From the NCBI RefSeq assembly GCF_013488225.1, contig NZ_CP041238.1, positions 955,501-1,019,500 of the forward strand: a stretch of 64,000 bases of DNA, read 5' to 3'. Of the stretch, positions 35,635 through 44,458 are shown in pieces; positions within the stretch are counted from its first letter, which is position 1, and the number at the start of each line of letters is the position of its first letter. The notes beneath the pieces are model-generated. The model worked only from the letters and a program-made list of their open reading frames with translations, was not told the DNA's origin and searched no databases. Source of the DNA: Sinorhizobium mexicanum (GTDB taxonomy: Bacteria; Pseudomonadota; Alphaproteobacteria; Rhizobiales; Rhizobiaceae). The translations under genes and the position numbers were made by a program.

Positions 35635-38007
35635 TCAGCGGGCGGCCGAGCGCCACTCCTCGGCATTGCCTTCAACCGTTTCGGCCGCGGGTCGTGCCGT
35701 TCGCGTCAGTGCCCAGATCGCGAGATCGTCGAGCGAAAGCGGCTTGCTGATCAGATAGCCTTGAAAACGGTCGCAACCGGCTGCGGTCAGCATCGCAAGC
35801 TTTTCCGGCCTATCCACGCCTTCGCCAACCACGGCCATATCCTTCGCGTGGCAGAGCGCGACGACGGCCTTGAGGACCGGCAGGGACTGTGACGCGGTCA
35901 GGTTGGAGACGAGCGCTCTGTCGAGTTTGATCGTGTCCGCGGCATAGTCGATGATTTGCTGAACCGAAGTGTAGCCTGCGCCAAAGTCGTCGATGGAGAG
36001 GCGGAAGCCCTTTTGGCGCAGTTCCTCGATGTTCCGCCGCAGCTGATCGCTCACTTTGACCGCGAAGGTCTCCGTCAGTTCGATATCGATCGACTGCGGC
36101 TGAAGTCCATGGCGTTCGACACAATCGGAAAAATAGTCACTGATCGAGCGCGAGTGCAGTTCGGCGGAGGAAATGTTGACTGCCAGCACGGTGTCGGGGC
36201 CGAAAAGGGCTTTCAACTGACAGCAATCGGACATCGCCTTGTTGATGACCCACCAGTCGATCTTGGAAAACAGGCCGGAGCTTTCCGCAATCGGCACGAA
36301 TTCGTCCGGAGTGACGTTGCCGAGGATGGGGGAGTGCCAGCGCAGCAGGGCCTCGCAGCCGGTGACGCGGCCTTTCGTGTCGACGATCGGCATGTACACC
36401 AGGTGAAACTGCTCATCCGGGTCGAGAGAGCGCAGTTCCTCCTGAATTTGGCGCAACCGCGTGCGTCTGTCATGGAGGGCGCGCGAGAAGCGGCTGGAGC
36501 GGTTCTTGCCGGCGCTCTTGGCCTGATACATGGCGGCGTCGGCATTGGAGATCAGTTCGGCGACATTGCTCGCGTCGTCCGGACAGATCGCCGCCCCGAT
36601 GCTCGCCGTCACCGGATAGCGCTTGCCGGACACCTCGAAGCCGTCATCGAACAGAGCGAGAATTGCTGCGGCGATTTCCCTGACGGTGCCGTCACCCGGT
36701 CTCGATCGCACCAGCACGGCGAATTCGTCGCCGGACAGGCGGGCGAAGATCGCCGGTTTCTGTCCTCGCCTCCGGGTGATGGCGTCGACATGGTCTGCAA
36801 GCCGGGCGGCAAGCGTCTTCAGGAGCTCGTCGCCGACTTCGTGGCCATGCTTGTCGTTGACAAATTTGAAGTTGTCGATGTCGATGAACAGCAAGCTGCA
36901 TTTTTCGCCGGACGACATGGCGTCCTGAACGACACCGGTAGCAAGCGTGTTGAAGTGTGCGCGATTGCTGATGCCGGTAAGCGTGTCCGTCCAGGAGCTT
37001 TTTTGCACGAGCTCCAGCGAATGGACCGACTGGCGATGCAATTCACGGATGTTCTGGGTCAGACGGCCGATTTCGCCCGCTTCGTCGTGATCGACGATTT
37101 CGTCGCGTGCTCCGACCATGACCGCCATGACATTGGCGTCGAGCGTGGCGATCGGCTCGGTAATGAAGCGGCGGATCAGGACAACGATCAGCCAAATGGA
37201 GAAAAGGCCCATGGCCACCGCACCAAGCGCAAGCAACGTCTTCTGGCGCAGCATCTGGCTGTCGAAATGTGCGTCCGAAATGGTCAGCGTCGCATAGAGC
37301 GCTGGCCCGAGAGGTGCACTTGCCGAAAGGTCATCGGTAACGGCGAGAGGCCAGGGCTGGAGAACGATGTCGGACTCATATTCCTTCTTCAGCGCAGTCT
37401 GCATCTGAAGGAACCGATCGGGCTGCACGGCCACCTGCATCAGAAGCGCGTTCGCCTTGTTGCTGGGCAGGGGGCGGCCCAAGGTGATTGGATCGATGAA
37501 CTGGGAGTAGACGATTCTGGGCCGTCGGCCGACGTCGTGAAGGTAGGCCCAATCCGTAAGCTTGCTGCCCTTGACGAGTTGCCTGGCGAGTTCGACCTGT
37601 GCCTGGTCGACTTCCGCGAACGGATCCCAGCTGTTTTCAAAGTAATATTCCGTTTCCAGCTTGGAGGTCAGGATGACCAGCGAGACGAAGCCCATTGGGT
37701 CGTCCGAGAGCGACTTTACGCTTTCCTGCAGACGCACGCCGACCGCGTTGGCGCGATAAGTTTTGTCCGTTTCGGATACGAACTGGCGCAGCGCATTGCT
37801 GTTCAGCAGAGCGTTGAGGAAGCTTTTGCTCCGTCGGACTTCGTTCTGAAAGACCGCGGCCGCATGCTCGAGCCTTTGCGACAGCTTGGCGTGTTCCAGC
37901 GCCCGGATCGATCGGCTTTGGGCGACGTGAACCGAAAAGGCAGCGAGGAGGTAGCCAGCAAGCACCACAGGGAAGATGAGGATGAGCGCGCGCTTGCCGA
38001 GTGTCAC
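35635..38007 (-). CDS. Membrane GGDEF-EAL c-di-GMP enzyme, MbaA-like
   Basis: A 790-aa inner-membrane signalling protein. TM1 is about 8-28. A 220-residue periplasmic domain follows. TM2 is about 258-279. A HAMP-like linker runs to about 330, GGDEF 338-505 and EAL about 515-770. The cyclase motif is SGDEF (425-429); the RxxD inhibitory site is absent. Phosphodiesterase residues look intact (E552 of EAL, NISS, ELTE, SIDDFG, IKLD, FQGY). The start is a GTG whose bases overlap the stop of the upstream PotD-like gene (GTGA). This coupling and the architecture match the polyamine-sensing NspS/MbaA pair of Vibrio cholerae. Direction of activity is not predictable. Confidence 0.85.
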   Translation of the reverse strand: MTLGKRALILIFPVVLAGYLLAAFSVHVAQSRSIRALEHAKLSQRLEHAAAVFQNEVRRSKSFLNALLNSNALRQFVSETDKTYRANAVGVRLQESVKSLSDDPMGFVSLVILTSKLETEYYFENSWDPFAEVDQAQVELARQLVKGSKLTDWAYLHDVGRRPRIVYSQFIDPITLGRPLPSNKANALLMQVAVQPDRFLQMQTALKKEYESDIVLQPWPLAVTDDLSASAPLGPALYATLTISDAHFDSQMLRQKTLLALGAVAMGLFSIWLIVVLIRRFITEPIATLDANVMAVMVGARDEIVDHDEAGEIGRLTQNIRELHRQSVHSLELVQKSSWTDTLTGISNRAHFNTLATGVVQDAMSSGEKCSLLFIDIDNFKFVNDKHGHEVGDELLKTLAARLADHVDAITRRRGQKPAIFARLSGDEFAVLVRSRPGDGTVREIAAAILALFDDGFEVSGKRYPVTASIGAAICPDDASNVAELISNADAAMYQAKSAGKNRSSRFSRALHDRRTRLRQIQEELRSLDPDEQFHLVYMPIVDTKGRVTGCEALLRWHSPILGNVTPDEFVPIAESSGLFSKIDWWVINKAMSDCCQLKALFGPDTVLAVNISSAELHSRSISDYFSDCVERHGLQPQSIDIELTETFAVKVSDQLRRNIEELRQKGFRLSIDDFGAGYTSVQQIIDYAADTIKLDRALVSNLTASQSLPVLKAVVALCHAKDMAVVGEGVDRPEKLAMLTAAGCDRFQGYLISKPLSLDDLAIWALTRTARPAAETVEGNAEEWRSAAR

Positions 38008-39044
38008 TGGAAATTCGCCAACGTACTGATGATGCGTCGGCGTGCTTGGACCGACTGGACAGAGAGTTCTTGCTGATATTGGCTTTTCGCCAGTATTTCC
38101 GCAGGCGGATAGACCGCAGGGTCGGAGCGCATCGCTTCGGGCAGAAGTTTGAGCGCTGCGCTGCTTGCTGTAGGCATGTTCAGTGCCACCGCGTTTGCGG
38201 CAGCGCTGTCCGCGGAACCGATGAAGTGGAGAAATTCCAGCGCCCGTCGCTTGTTCGGCGACCCTGCCGTCGCGGCCATGCAATCAAGCCAGGAAAGCGT
38301 GCCTTCCTTCGGGACCGAGTAGTGCCAGAGATCGGGAGCGCCAACCTTGTCGTTGAGCACAAGCTGATCACCGCTGTAGCCAAGCGCCATGTGAATGTTT
38401 CTGCCGATCGCCGGGTTCTGGATTGAGGTGATCACATAATCGTAGGTCAACACGGACGATGCCTGTTCCTTCATGAGATCGAAGGCGGCCTTCAGCGTCT
38501 CGTTGTCGTTGGCATTGATGGACGCGCCGAGCAGCATCAAAGGGGCCACGAAGGTCTCGTTGTGGTCGTCGAACATGGCGATGTGCTTCTTCAACGCCGG
38601 TTTAGGGCGCATCAGGTCCTGCCAGGAGGTCGGGCGCTCCTTCACGACATCGGAGCGGTAGAGAATGCCCATCGTGCCCCAAAAATAGGGCAGGCCGTGT
38701 CCGGCACAGCGCTTGCGCCATTCGGGCGCATAGTCCTTGAGGGAGGGGACATTCGCCTCGGTGAGCGGTTCGAGAACACCCTTCCTGCCGAAAAGCGCCG
38801 CACCGTTTTCTCCGACGACGACGATATCTATGTTGCTGCCCGGATCCGCCAGGATCTCGTCGCGGGCGTCCCCGCTGTCATAGTTGACCTGATGGATCGC
38901 GACGCCGGTCTTTGCCGTCCAGCGGTCGATGATTTCCTGGTCGATGTAGGATTCCCAGATGAGTAGGTTGAGGGTTTCGGCGCGAGCAATGGATGCGTAT
39001 GCCAGCGTCGCCAGGAAGACGGAAAAGACCGCGCGCCCTCTCAT
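38004..39044 (-). CDS. PotD-like periplasmic binding protein, NspS-like
   Basis: A 346-aa solute-binding protein. The signal peptide (AVFSVFLATLAYASIARA-ET) precedes a bilobed domain like those of spermidine/putrescine carriers: TLNLLIWESYIDQEIIDRW, FWGTMGILYRSDVV, GYSGDQLVLN. No permease or ATPase genes are adjacent. Instead the gene overlaps the membrane GGDEF-EAL gene by four bases. I therefore propose that it reports polyamine binding to that protein rather than feeding a transporter. Ligand identity is inferred from the family only. Confidence 0.82.
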   Translation of the reverse strand: MRGRAVFSVFLATLAYASIARAETLNLLIWESYIDQEIIDRWTAKTGVAIHQVNYDSGDARDEILADPGSNIDIVVVGENGAALFGRKGVLEPLTEANVPSLKDYAPEWRKRCAGHGLPYFWGTMGILYRSDVVKERPTSWQDLMRPKPALKKHIAMFDDHNETFVAPLMLLGASINANDNETLKAAFDLMKEQASSVLTYDYVITSIQNPAIGRNIHMALGYSGDQLVLNDKVGAPDLWHYSVPKEGTLSWLDCMAATAGSPNKRRALEFLHFIGSADSAAANAVALNMPTASSAALKLLPEAMRSDPAVYPPAEILAKSQYQQELSVQSVQARRRIISTLANFQ

Positions 39045-39112
39045 TTCATGCCTCTACCCAAGCCCCCATCCGATAACGCTACCGCGCAATAATTTATGAA
39101 TGATTACAGAGG

Positions 39113-39144
39113 GTCGCGTCGGCGGACACCGATTTCGACGCGAC
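39113..39144 (-). terminator. Possible transcript-end hairpin after the MFS gene
   Basis: gtcgcgtcg and cgacgcgac are perfect 9-bp arms around 14 bases, 27 bases after the MFS stop on the minus strand. The T-run is lacking, so termination would be inefficient. It also separates the pump from the binding-protein operon. Confidence 0.35.
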
Positions 39145-39170
39145 GGGTAACCGGACCGCATGGAAGGCGT

Positions 39171-40367
39171 CTATCGTGCCGGAAGTCTGGGCAGCAGGAC
39201 CGTCAGGATGCCGAGCAGCGGCAGGTAGGAGCAGATCTCGTAGACGAACGCGATGCCCTGCCGGTCGGCGAAGATGCCGAGCACCGCGGCGCCCATGCCG
39301 CCGAAGCCGAAGGCAAAGCCGAAAAAGACACCCGCAATCAGGCCCACGCGGCCGGGAACGAGCTCCTGCGCGAAGACGACGATGGCGGAGAAGGCGGACG
39401 AGAAGATGAGGCCGATGAGAACGCTGAGGACGCACGTCCAAAACAGATTTGCATAAGGCAGCATGAGCGCGAACGGAATGACGCCGAGGATCGAGAACCA
39501 GATGACGAAGCGTGCGCCATATCGGTCGCCGATCGGGCCGCCGAGGAAGGTTCCGACGGCCGCCGAGCCGAGGAACAGAAACAGCATCAGTTGGGCTTGC
39601 TGCACGCTCGTGCCGAACTTCTCGATCACGAAGAAGGTAAAGTAGCTGGATATGGAGGCGAGATAGACGTTCTTCGTCGCGGTCAGCAGGACGAGGATAG
39701 CGATTGCCCAGAGCACCCGGCCTTTCGGCAAGGGAAGCGTCCGGTTCGGAGCGGGCCGGTTCATGGTCAGGCGGCGGTGCCGCACGTACCACGTGCTGAC
39801 CCAGGAAAGCACGAAGAAGCCGGTAATCGCCACGATCGAGAACCAGGCGAGACTACCCTGGCCGAACGGAATGACGATGAAGGCTGCAAGCAGCGGTCCC
39901 AGCGCGCTGCCGGCATTCCCGCCGACCTGGAAGAGCGATTGCGCCAGCCCGTGGCGGCCACCGGACGCGAGCCGGGCCACGCGCGAAGATTCGGGATGAA
40001 AGATCGCGGAACCGACGCCGATCAGGCTCGCCGCCAAAAGAAGAACCCAGAAGTGACTGGCGTTTGCGAGGAGAATGAGCCCCGAGCAGGTTGAAAGCAT
40101 GGCCAGCGGCAGGGAATAAGGCAGTGCCCATCGATCAGTAACAATGCCCACAGCCGGCTGCAGCATAGATGCGGTCAATTGAAACGTGAAGGTCAAGAGA
40201 CCGATCTGGACGAAGTCGAGTGCGTAATTCGCCTTCAGCAACGGGTACAGAGCGGTGAGCAGCGACTGCATGATGTCGTTCAGCATGTGGCAGAAGCTGA
40301 CCGCAAGAATGACGGAGAAGGCGGTCTTTTCGGGACTGATGCTGCCCGTCGACGTTACTGAAGCCAT
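39171..40367 (-). CDS. MFS efflux pump, fosmidomycin-resistance (Fsr) type
   Basis: A 398-aa transporter with twelve predicted helices. VSFCHMLNDIMQSLLTALYPLLK at the first helix is characteristic of Fsr-type MFS proteins. HPESSRVARLASGGRHGLAQSLFQVGGNAGSALGPL is the conserved central loop. The start is the ATG at 40367 (MASVTSTG), preceded by AGGGAAAC. An earlier in-frame ATG at 40412 is less supported. It is divergent from an AraC regulator across 109 bp that contains an inverted repeat. The true substrate is unknown. Confidence 0.85.
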   Translation of the reverse strand: MASVTSTGSISPEKTAFSVILAVSFCHMLNDIMQSLLTALYPLLKANYALDFVQIGLLTFTFQLTASMLQPAVGIVTDRWALPYSLPLAMLSTCSGLILLANASHFWVLLLAASLIGVGSAIFHPESSRVARLASGGRHGLAQSLFQVGGNAGSALGPLLAAFIVIPFGQGSLAWFSIVAITGFFVLSWVSTWYVRHRRLTMNRPAPNRTLPLPKGRVLWAIAILVLLTATKNVYLASISSYFTFFVIEKFGTSVQQAQLMLFLFLGSAAVGTFLGGPIGDRYGARFVIWFSILGVIPFALMLPYANLFWTCVLSVLIGLIFSSAFSAIVVFAQELVPGRVGLIAGVFFGFAFGFGGMGAAVLGIFADRQGIAFVYEICSYLPLLGILTVLLPRLPAR

Positions 40368-40446
40368 GAGATGTTTCCCTGCGAACGGCCCATCTGTTGA
40401 ACTGCCGGTCATCTCTAGACGGCTTGTTGCTGGCCTGCTTTTGTGA

Positions 40447-40477
40447 TTTGGTCCAATTCTTTCGCGAGTGGGCCAAA
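40447..40477. promoter_or_regulatory. Candidate operator between the MFS pump and AraC gene
   Basis: TTTGGTCCA and TGGGCCAAA are 9-bp arms (one mismatch) 13 bases apart. The right arm ends on the first base of the AraC start codon, so a protein bound here could repress the regulator itself. Confidence 0.42.
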
Positions 40478-41292
40478 TGCCGAAAACGAGAAGAAATTAC
40501 CTGGCGCAATTGCCGGATGCGGATCATTTCAGAAGCCTGGAGTGGATCGAGAGCGCGAACGCTTCCGTCCTGGCGATTGGCAAGGACTACGCCGCGGGCT
40601 TGAGGATCCCTCCCCACAGCCATAGCCGCACGCAGTTGTGGTGGGCGCGCTGCGGAGTCGTCCTTGTACATACGCCAAGGGGACGCTGGATGATCCCTCC
40701 TGGGCACGCCTTGCTCATTCCCGCCGGCACCGACCACTCGGCGGAAATGGTGAGCGATGTCCGGATGCATTCGATCTACATTTCCGCGGCCGCCAGCCGC
40801 GCCGCTCGGCCGCTCGTGGTCGAGATCACCGCGCTCGTCGGCAGCCTTATCGATGCTTTGGTCTGTGCTCGGGACGAAGCGTCGTCCGAGCAACGGGAGC
40901 AATTGATCATGGATCTGTTGCTCGCGGAGATTCCGCGGCTCTCGGAGCGGCCGTTGGGCTTGCCTTTCCCGCAGAACCAGAGGCTTGCCTCCCTGTGCCG
41001 GCAGTTCCTGAAGGCGCCTTCGGCGACCGCAACCATTGATCAATGGGCCGATCGCATGCGCATCAGCCGCCGTTCCTTCACGCGCCTTTTTCGGCGCGAA
41101 ACAGGCATCAGTTTCGTCACCTGGCGGCAGCAGGCTTGCATCTTCGGCTCGCTGCCGCGCCTTGCTGATGGCGAGTCGATCACCACCGTGGCGCTCGACG
41201 CGGGCTACGAGAATGTCGCGGCGTTCACGACCATGTTTCGGCGCATGCTTGGCGCGCCGCCAAGCCTCTATTTGCGTGACCAGTCAGGCTGA
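40477..41292 (+). CDS. AraC-family regulator
   Basis: A 271-aa regulator with an N-terminal cupin-like segment (GLRIPPHSHSRTQLWWARCG, MIPPGHALLIPAGTDHSAEM) and a C-terminal HTH (MRISRRSFTRLFRRETGISF, VALDAGYENVAAFTTMFRRMLG). This type is often found next to the MFS gene it controls. The pump is divergent, with an inverted repeat between them. The start is the ATG at 40477 rather than the in-frame GTG at 40468. Confidence 0.86.
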   Translation: MPKTRRNYLAQLPDADHFRSLEWIESANASVLAIGKDYAAGLRIPPHSHSRTQLWWARCGVVLVHTPRGRWMIPPGHALLIPAGTDHSAEMVSDVRMHSIYISAAASRAARPLVVEITALVGSLIDALVCARDEASSEQREQLIMDLLLAEIPRLSERPLGLPFPQNQRLASLCRQFLKAPSATATIDQWADRMRISRRSFTRLFRRETGISFVTWRQQACIFGSLPRLADGESITTVALDAGYENVAAFTTMFRRMLGAPPSLYLRDQSG

Positions 41293-41427
41293 TCGATAAA
41301 GTGCCATGGGAAACGAAAGCTGAATTGACCTGGTTAACGGAATCGTAGGAACACACCATAGATAAAGCGGCGGTTGTACTACACCCGAGCTTTCTCCCTG
41401 GCTCGTGCCCAGGCGCGATCCACCCGC

Positions 41428-41533
41428 CTACAGCGCCGCGCGTCCAATCGGACGCGCAAAGGTCGCTGCAGCACTTTGAACTGCTGCATGATTTTGTCCT
41501 TAAATCGATTCCGATTTAAGGAATCATGCGGTC
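41428..41533 (+). repeat. RIME-like intergenic palindromic element
   Basis: A full forward copy. ctacagcgccgcgcgtcc / ggacgcgcaaaggtcgctgcag, then the linker cactttgaactgctgcatg, then ccttaaatcgattccgatttaagg with the outer arms gcatgat/atcatgc. It ends 27 bases before the MipA-like gene. Confidence 0.8.
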
Positions 41534-41559
41534 GCGAATGATTCACCCGGAGTTGTTCA

Positions 41560-42363
41560 TTGCGTATCCGTATTGCTTTTCTTTCTGGAACAATTCTTCT
41601 GGTGGCCAGCGCGGCGTCGGCCGAAGACGGTCGCTTCATATGGTCGGGCGATTGGTATCTGAAAGTCGGTGCCACCGGCTTCATCGGCCCGAAATATGAA
41701 GGCTCTTCGGACCGGATGTTCCAGGCAGCACCGCTGGTCTCGCTCGGCAAAGCCGGCAGCAGCGTGCGTTTCTCGTCGCGCAACGACAATATGTCCTACG
41801 CGCTCCTCGATCACGGCGGGTTCCGGGCAGGCGTCGTGGGCAAGCTGATCTTCGAGCGTGACGAGGATAGGTCGAGCGATCTGAAGGGCCTCGATCCGGT
41901 CAAGTTCGGCGGCGAAGTCGGCGGCTTCGCCGAGGTTTATCCGACCGATTGGATGCGTCTGCGCGCCGAGGTCCGCCAGGGTATCCGCAGCCATCACGGC
42001 GTCGTCGCGGACGTTGCGGCGGACGCCTTCGTCGACATCAGCGACACGGTACGGGTTTCCGGCGGTCCGCGTCTGACGGCCGCGACGAGCGATTATTTCG
42101 ACACATACTACGGTGTAAACAACAGGGAATCGGCTGCGTCCGGCCTGAGCGCCTATGATCCGGGAGGCGGCATCCACTCCGCCGGCCTCGGCGCTGCGAT
42201 TACCTGGCAGGCGACCGAGAAGCTGGAGACCAGCGCCTACACCGAATACCGACGATTGATGGGGCCCGCCGCCGATTCGAGCCTGGTACGTGAACGCGGC
42301 AGCCGCAATCAGCTTCTGGTCGGGGTTTCCGCGACCTACCGCTTCGACTTTACGCTTCCCTGA
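41560..42363 (+). CDS. MipA/OmpV-family outer membrane protein
   Basis: A 267-aa beta-barrel protein. The signal peptide (IAFLSGTILLVASAASA-ED) precedes the first strand, GDWYLKVGATGFIGPKYEGS, as in MipA. Alternating hydrophobic strands continue to the C-terminal LLVGVSATYRFDFTLP. The start is TTG at 41560, supported by GGAG seven bases upstream. No ATG is available nearby. MipA itself links murein enzymes in E. coli, but that role is not transferable from family membership. Confidence 0.85.
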   Translation: MRIRIAFLSGTILLVASAASAEDGRFIWSGDWYLKVGATGFIGPKYEGSSDRMFQAAPLVSLGKAGSSVRFSSRNDNMSYALLDHGGFRAGVVGKLIFERDEDRSSDLKGLDPVKFGGEVGGFAEVYPTDWMRLRAEVRQGIRSHHGVVADVAADAFVDISDTVRVSGGPRLTAATSDYFDTYYGVNNRESAASGLSAYDPGGGIHSAGLGAAITWQATEKLETSAYTEYRRLMGPAADSSLVRERGSRNQLLVGVSATYRFDFTLP

Positions 42364-42384
42364 CGGCCGATGGCCCCCGCGTGT

Positions 42385-42470
42385 GGTCAGAAGCGCAAAG
42401 GACACTTATACCACTTTGAATTACTGCATGTTCTACCTTGAATCGGCTACGATTTAAGGAAACATGCCGC
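42385..42470 (+). repeat. Degenerate RIME-like element
   Basis: The GC-rich half is reduced to gtggtcagaagcgcaaagga. The linker ccactttgaattactgcatg and the AT-rich palindrome cttgaatcg..cgatttaagg remain. It lies between the MipA-like gene and ubiA. Confidence 0.6.
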
Positions 42471-42532
42471 ACCGATTGTGGAACGGAGTGCCGCCGCTTG
42501 ACCGCGCGGCCCCGGGGAGCCAAACAGGAGCG

Positions 42533-43492
42533 ATGAACACTTCCTCTTTAGATTCCGGCCGCGTTCACGACGCACCGTCCAACAACTGGGTTTATCGCGT
42601 ACTGCCGCGCGTATTCTGGCCCTATGCGCAGCTTGCCCGCTGGGACAGGCCGATCGGCTGGCAGCTCTTGTTGTGGCCGTGCCTGTGGTCTGCCGCGCTG
42701 GCTTCGGCGACCGCGGCTAGCCTCGGCAGCTTCTCGGCAGGCCGTTTCCTGTTCCACGTTGTTCTTTTCACGGTCGGCGCGATTGCGATGCGCGGCGCCG
42801 GCTGCACCTACAATGACATCGTCGACCACGATATTGATATGGAAGTGGCGCGCACGCGGTCGCGTCCCCTGCCTTCCGGGCGCGTCACGCGTTTTCAGGC
42901 CAAGGCGTTCATGGTGCTGCAGGCTCTTGTGGGTCTTCTCGTCCTGCTGCAGTTCAACGGCCTCACCGTGTTCCTCGGCATTCTGTCGCTGGCGCTGGTG
43001 GCAATCTATCCCTTTGCCAAGCGTTTCACGGACTGGCCGCAGTTCTTCCTCGGCCTCGCGTTTTCCTGGGGAGCCGTGATGGGTTGGTCGGCGGAGTTCG
43101 GCGAACTCTCCCTTGCCTCCATTTTGCTTTATGCAGCCGCGATCGCCTGGACCATTGGCTACGACACCATCTACGCCTATCAGGACAGGGAGGATGACGC
43201 ACTGATCGGCGTCCGTTCGACCGCCCGCCGGTTCGGTGACAATCCGCGGCCGTGGCTGATCGGGCTCTACGGATTAGCCGTCGTGCTGATGCTGCTGGCC
43301 TTTGTCGCGGCGGGAGCAGGCTTCTTCGCTTATGCGGCTCTTCTGATCGCAGCGGTGATGCTTGGCTATCAGATCCTGGTGCTGAATATCCATGACCCGT
43401 TGCAATGCCTGGCATTGTTCAAGTTCAACAGCGTCGTCGGCCTCATTGTTTTTGCCGGCCTTGTGCTGACGCTTCTCATACGCCTCATATGA
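42533..43492 (+). CDS. ubiA: 4-hydroxybenzoate octaprenyltransferase
   Basis: A 319-aa membrane prenyltransferase that attaches the octaprenyl tail to 4-hydroxybenzoate in ubiquinone synthesis. The first Asp-rich motif is YNDIVDHDID (N94, D95, D98, D102), followed by TRSRPLPSG. The second is YDTIYAYQDREDDALIG. Eight or nine helices are visible. The start is the ATG at 42533 with AGGAGCG upstream. The tail donor is made by IspB, encoded at 20.7 kb. Confidence 0.94.
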   Translation: MNTSSLDSGRVHDAPSNNWVYRVLPRVFWPYAQLARWDRPIGWQLLLWPCLWSAALASATAASLGSFSAGRFLFHVVLFTVGAIAMRGAGCTYNDIVDHDIDMEVARTRSRPLPSGRVTRFQAKAFMVLQALVGLLVLLQFNGLTVFLGILSLALVAIYPFAKRFTDWPQFFLGLAFSWGAVMGWSAEFGELSLASILLYAAAIAWTIGYDTIYAYQDREDDALIGVRSTARRFGDNPRPWLIGLYGLAVVLMLLAFVAAGAGFFAYAALLIAAVMLGYQILVLNIHDPLQCLALFKFNSVVGLIVFAGLVLTLLIRLI

Positions 43493-43518
43493 AAAATCCT
43501 CCGGCTGGGTCCGGAGGA
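43492..43518 (-). terminator. Intrinsic terminator on the minus strand
   Basis: tcctccgg and ccggagga pair around six bases. On the minus strand five T follow. It lies directly after the ubiA stop and 58 bases beyond the 34-codon ORF. Confidence 0.7.
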
Positions 43519-43575
43519 CGTGTGGGCTTTCGTTCGACCGGCATTTCGGTCAAGCCAATCCATTGGCGGGGCCCC

Positions 43576-43680
43576 TTATGCCCAGCTTGGTCCGCTATCG
43601 GGCTTGCGCGGCTTGACGGCAGCACGCGCGCGGAAAGCAGCCCGAATGGCGATGAGGACTGCGAGCAGATGCTTGCGCAT
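43576..43680 (-). CDS. Putative 34-residue small protein
   Basis: An ATG at 43680 with a near-ideal ribosome binding site (AAGGAG, seven bases away) opens a 34-codon frame ending in TAA. The product is very basic, with an amphipathic or hydrophobic N-terminal half (MRKHLLAVLIAIRAAFRAR) and a Pro/Lys/Arg tail. An intrinsic terminator follows on the same strand. No family is recognised. It is too short for usual gene finders. Existence is inferred from the start signals alone. Confidence 0.5.
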   Translation of the reverse strand: MRKHLLAVLIAIRAAFRARAAVKPRKPDSGPSWA

Positions 43681-43891
43681 GCGATATCTCCTTCATTCGT
43701 GCCTTTGGCTATGGAGCGCATATGGCATGAAGAAGGCGAACCCACTGTTTCTGCGGTAACATTTGCCCGCAAGATGTGGAAAACCTCCACGGCAAATTTA
43801 ACCTGCGTACGCGGGAGGCGGCATCGCAAAAGACGACGACCGGCCGCAGGGGCTCGGCCGGTCGTCGCACTGGAGTCGATGGGAGAGGAAA

Positions 43892-44458
43892 TCAGGTCCG
43901 GGCGATGATCTCGCGCCCGTCGATTTTCATGTGAACGCCGAGTGTCCCGGTCGAGCGGCGCACGAGAAAGCGCGGGCGGCGCTCGGCGAAAAAGGAGTGA
44001 CGGCGACGCGGTTTCGCCGGAGCGGTGCGGACATCGCCGAGGTGCTCTTCCAGCGGGCGGGCGACACCGTCGGCTTCGACCATCAGCATCGGGATGCGGT
44101 AGGCTTCCGCCCAGGCCCGCCAGTCGGCTGCAATGTCGGAAAGGTCGTGGGCGACGAGCAGCGGGATGCAAAGATCCGGATCGTCGTGATGGAGTTCGAG
44201 CGTCACTGTAACCTCCCCGTCGCCATGGTCGATGGCCCGCGCTGCCACACCCTTGAACGCTCGCGCAGGCAGGGCGATCGAAAGCGGCAAGCCGCTCGAT
44301 GGTAGCACCTTGCGCAAAACAGCGCCACGTTCGTCAAGGCTGATGGTGACATTGCCGGCATGGCCGCGCAAGGCGTAGGTTGCATGCTGCGGAAAACGCT
44401 TCGGATCGAGCCTCAGTTTGTTTTCAACCCAAGCCGGTTGAGAAAGTGTGTTGCGCAT
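43892..44458 (-). CDS. DUF6101-like conserved hypothetical protein
   Basis: A 188-aa cytosolic protein typical of Rhizobiales: RGHAGNVTISLDERGAVLRKVLPSSGLPLSIALPARAFKGVAARAID, then a strand-rich middle (VTVTLELHHDDPDLCIPLLVA) and a basic C-terminus (KPRRRHSFFAERRPRFLVRR). Function is unknown. The start is the ATG at 44458 (MRNTLSQPAW). The open frame continues upstream to 44710, but that part has no ribosome binding site and overlaps the promoter of the divergent DUF1217 gene. Confidence 0.7.
   Translation of the reverse strand: MRNTLSQPAWVENKLRLDPKRFPQHATYALRGHAGNVTISLDERGAVLRKVLPSSGLPLSIALPARAFKGVAARAIDHGDGEVTVTLELHHDDPDLCIPLLVAHDLSDIAADWRAWAEAYRIPMLMVEADGVARPLEEHLGDVRTAPAKPRRRHSFFAERRPRFLVRRSTGTLGVHMKIDGREIIART

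Noticed and set aside
35956..38076. 706-codon plus-strand frame opposite the GGDEF-EAL gene
   Set aside because: GGDEF and EAL motifs are on the minus strand. The plus frame has no domain or start signal.
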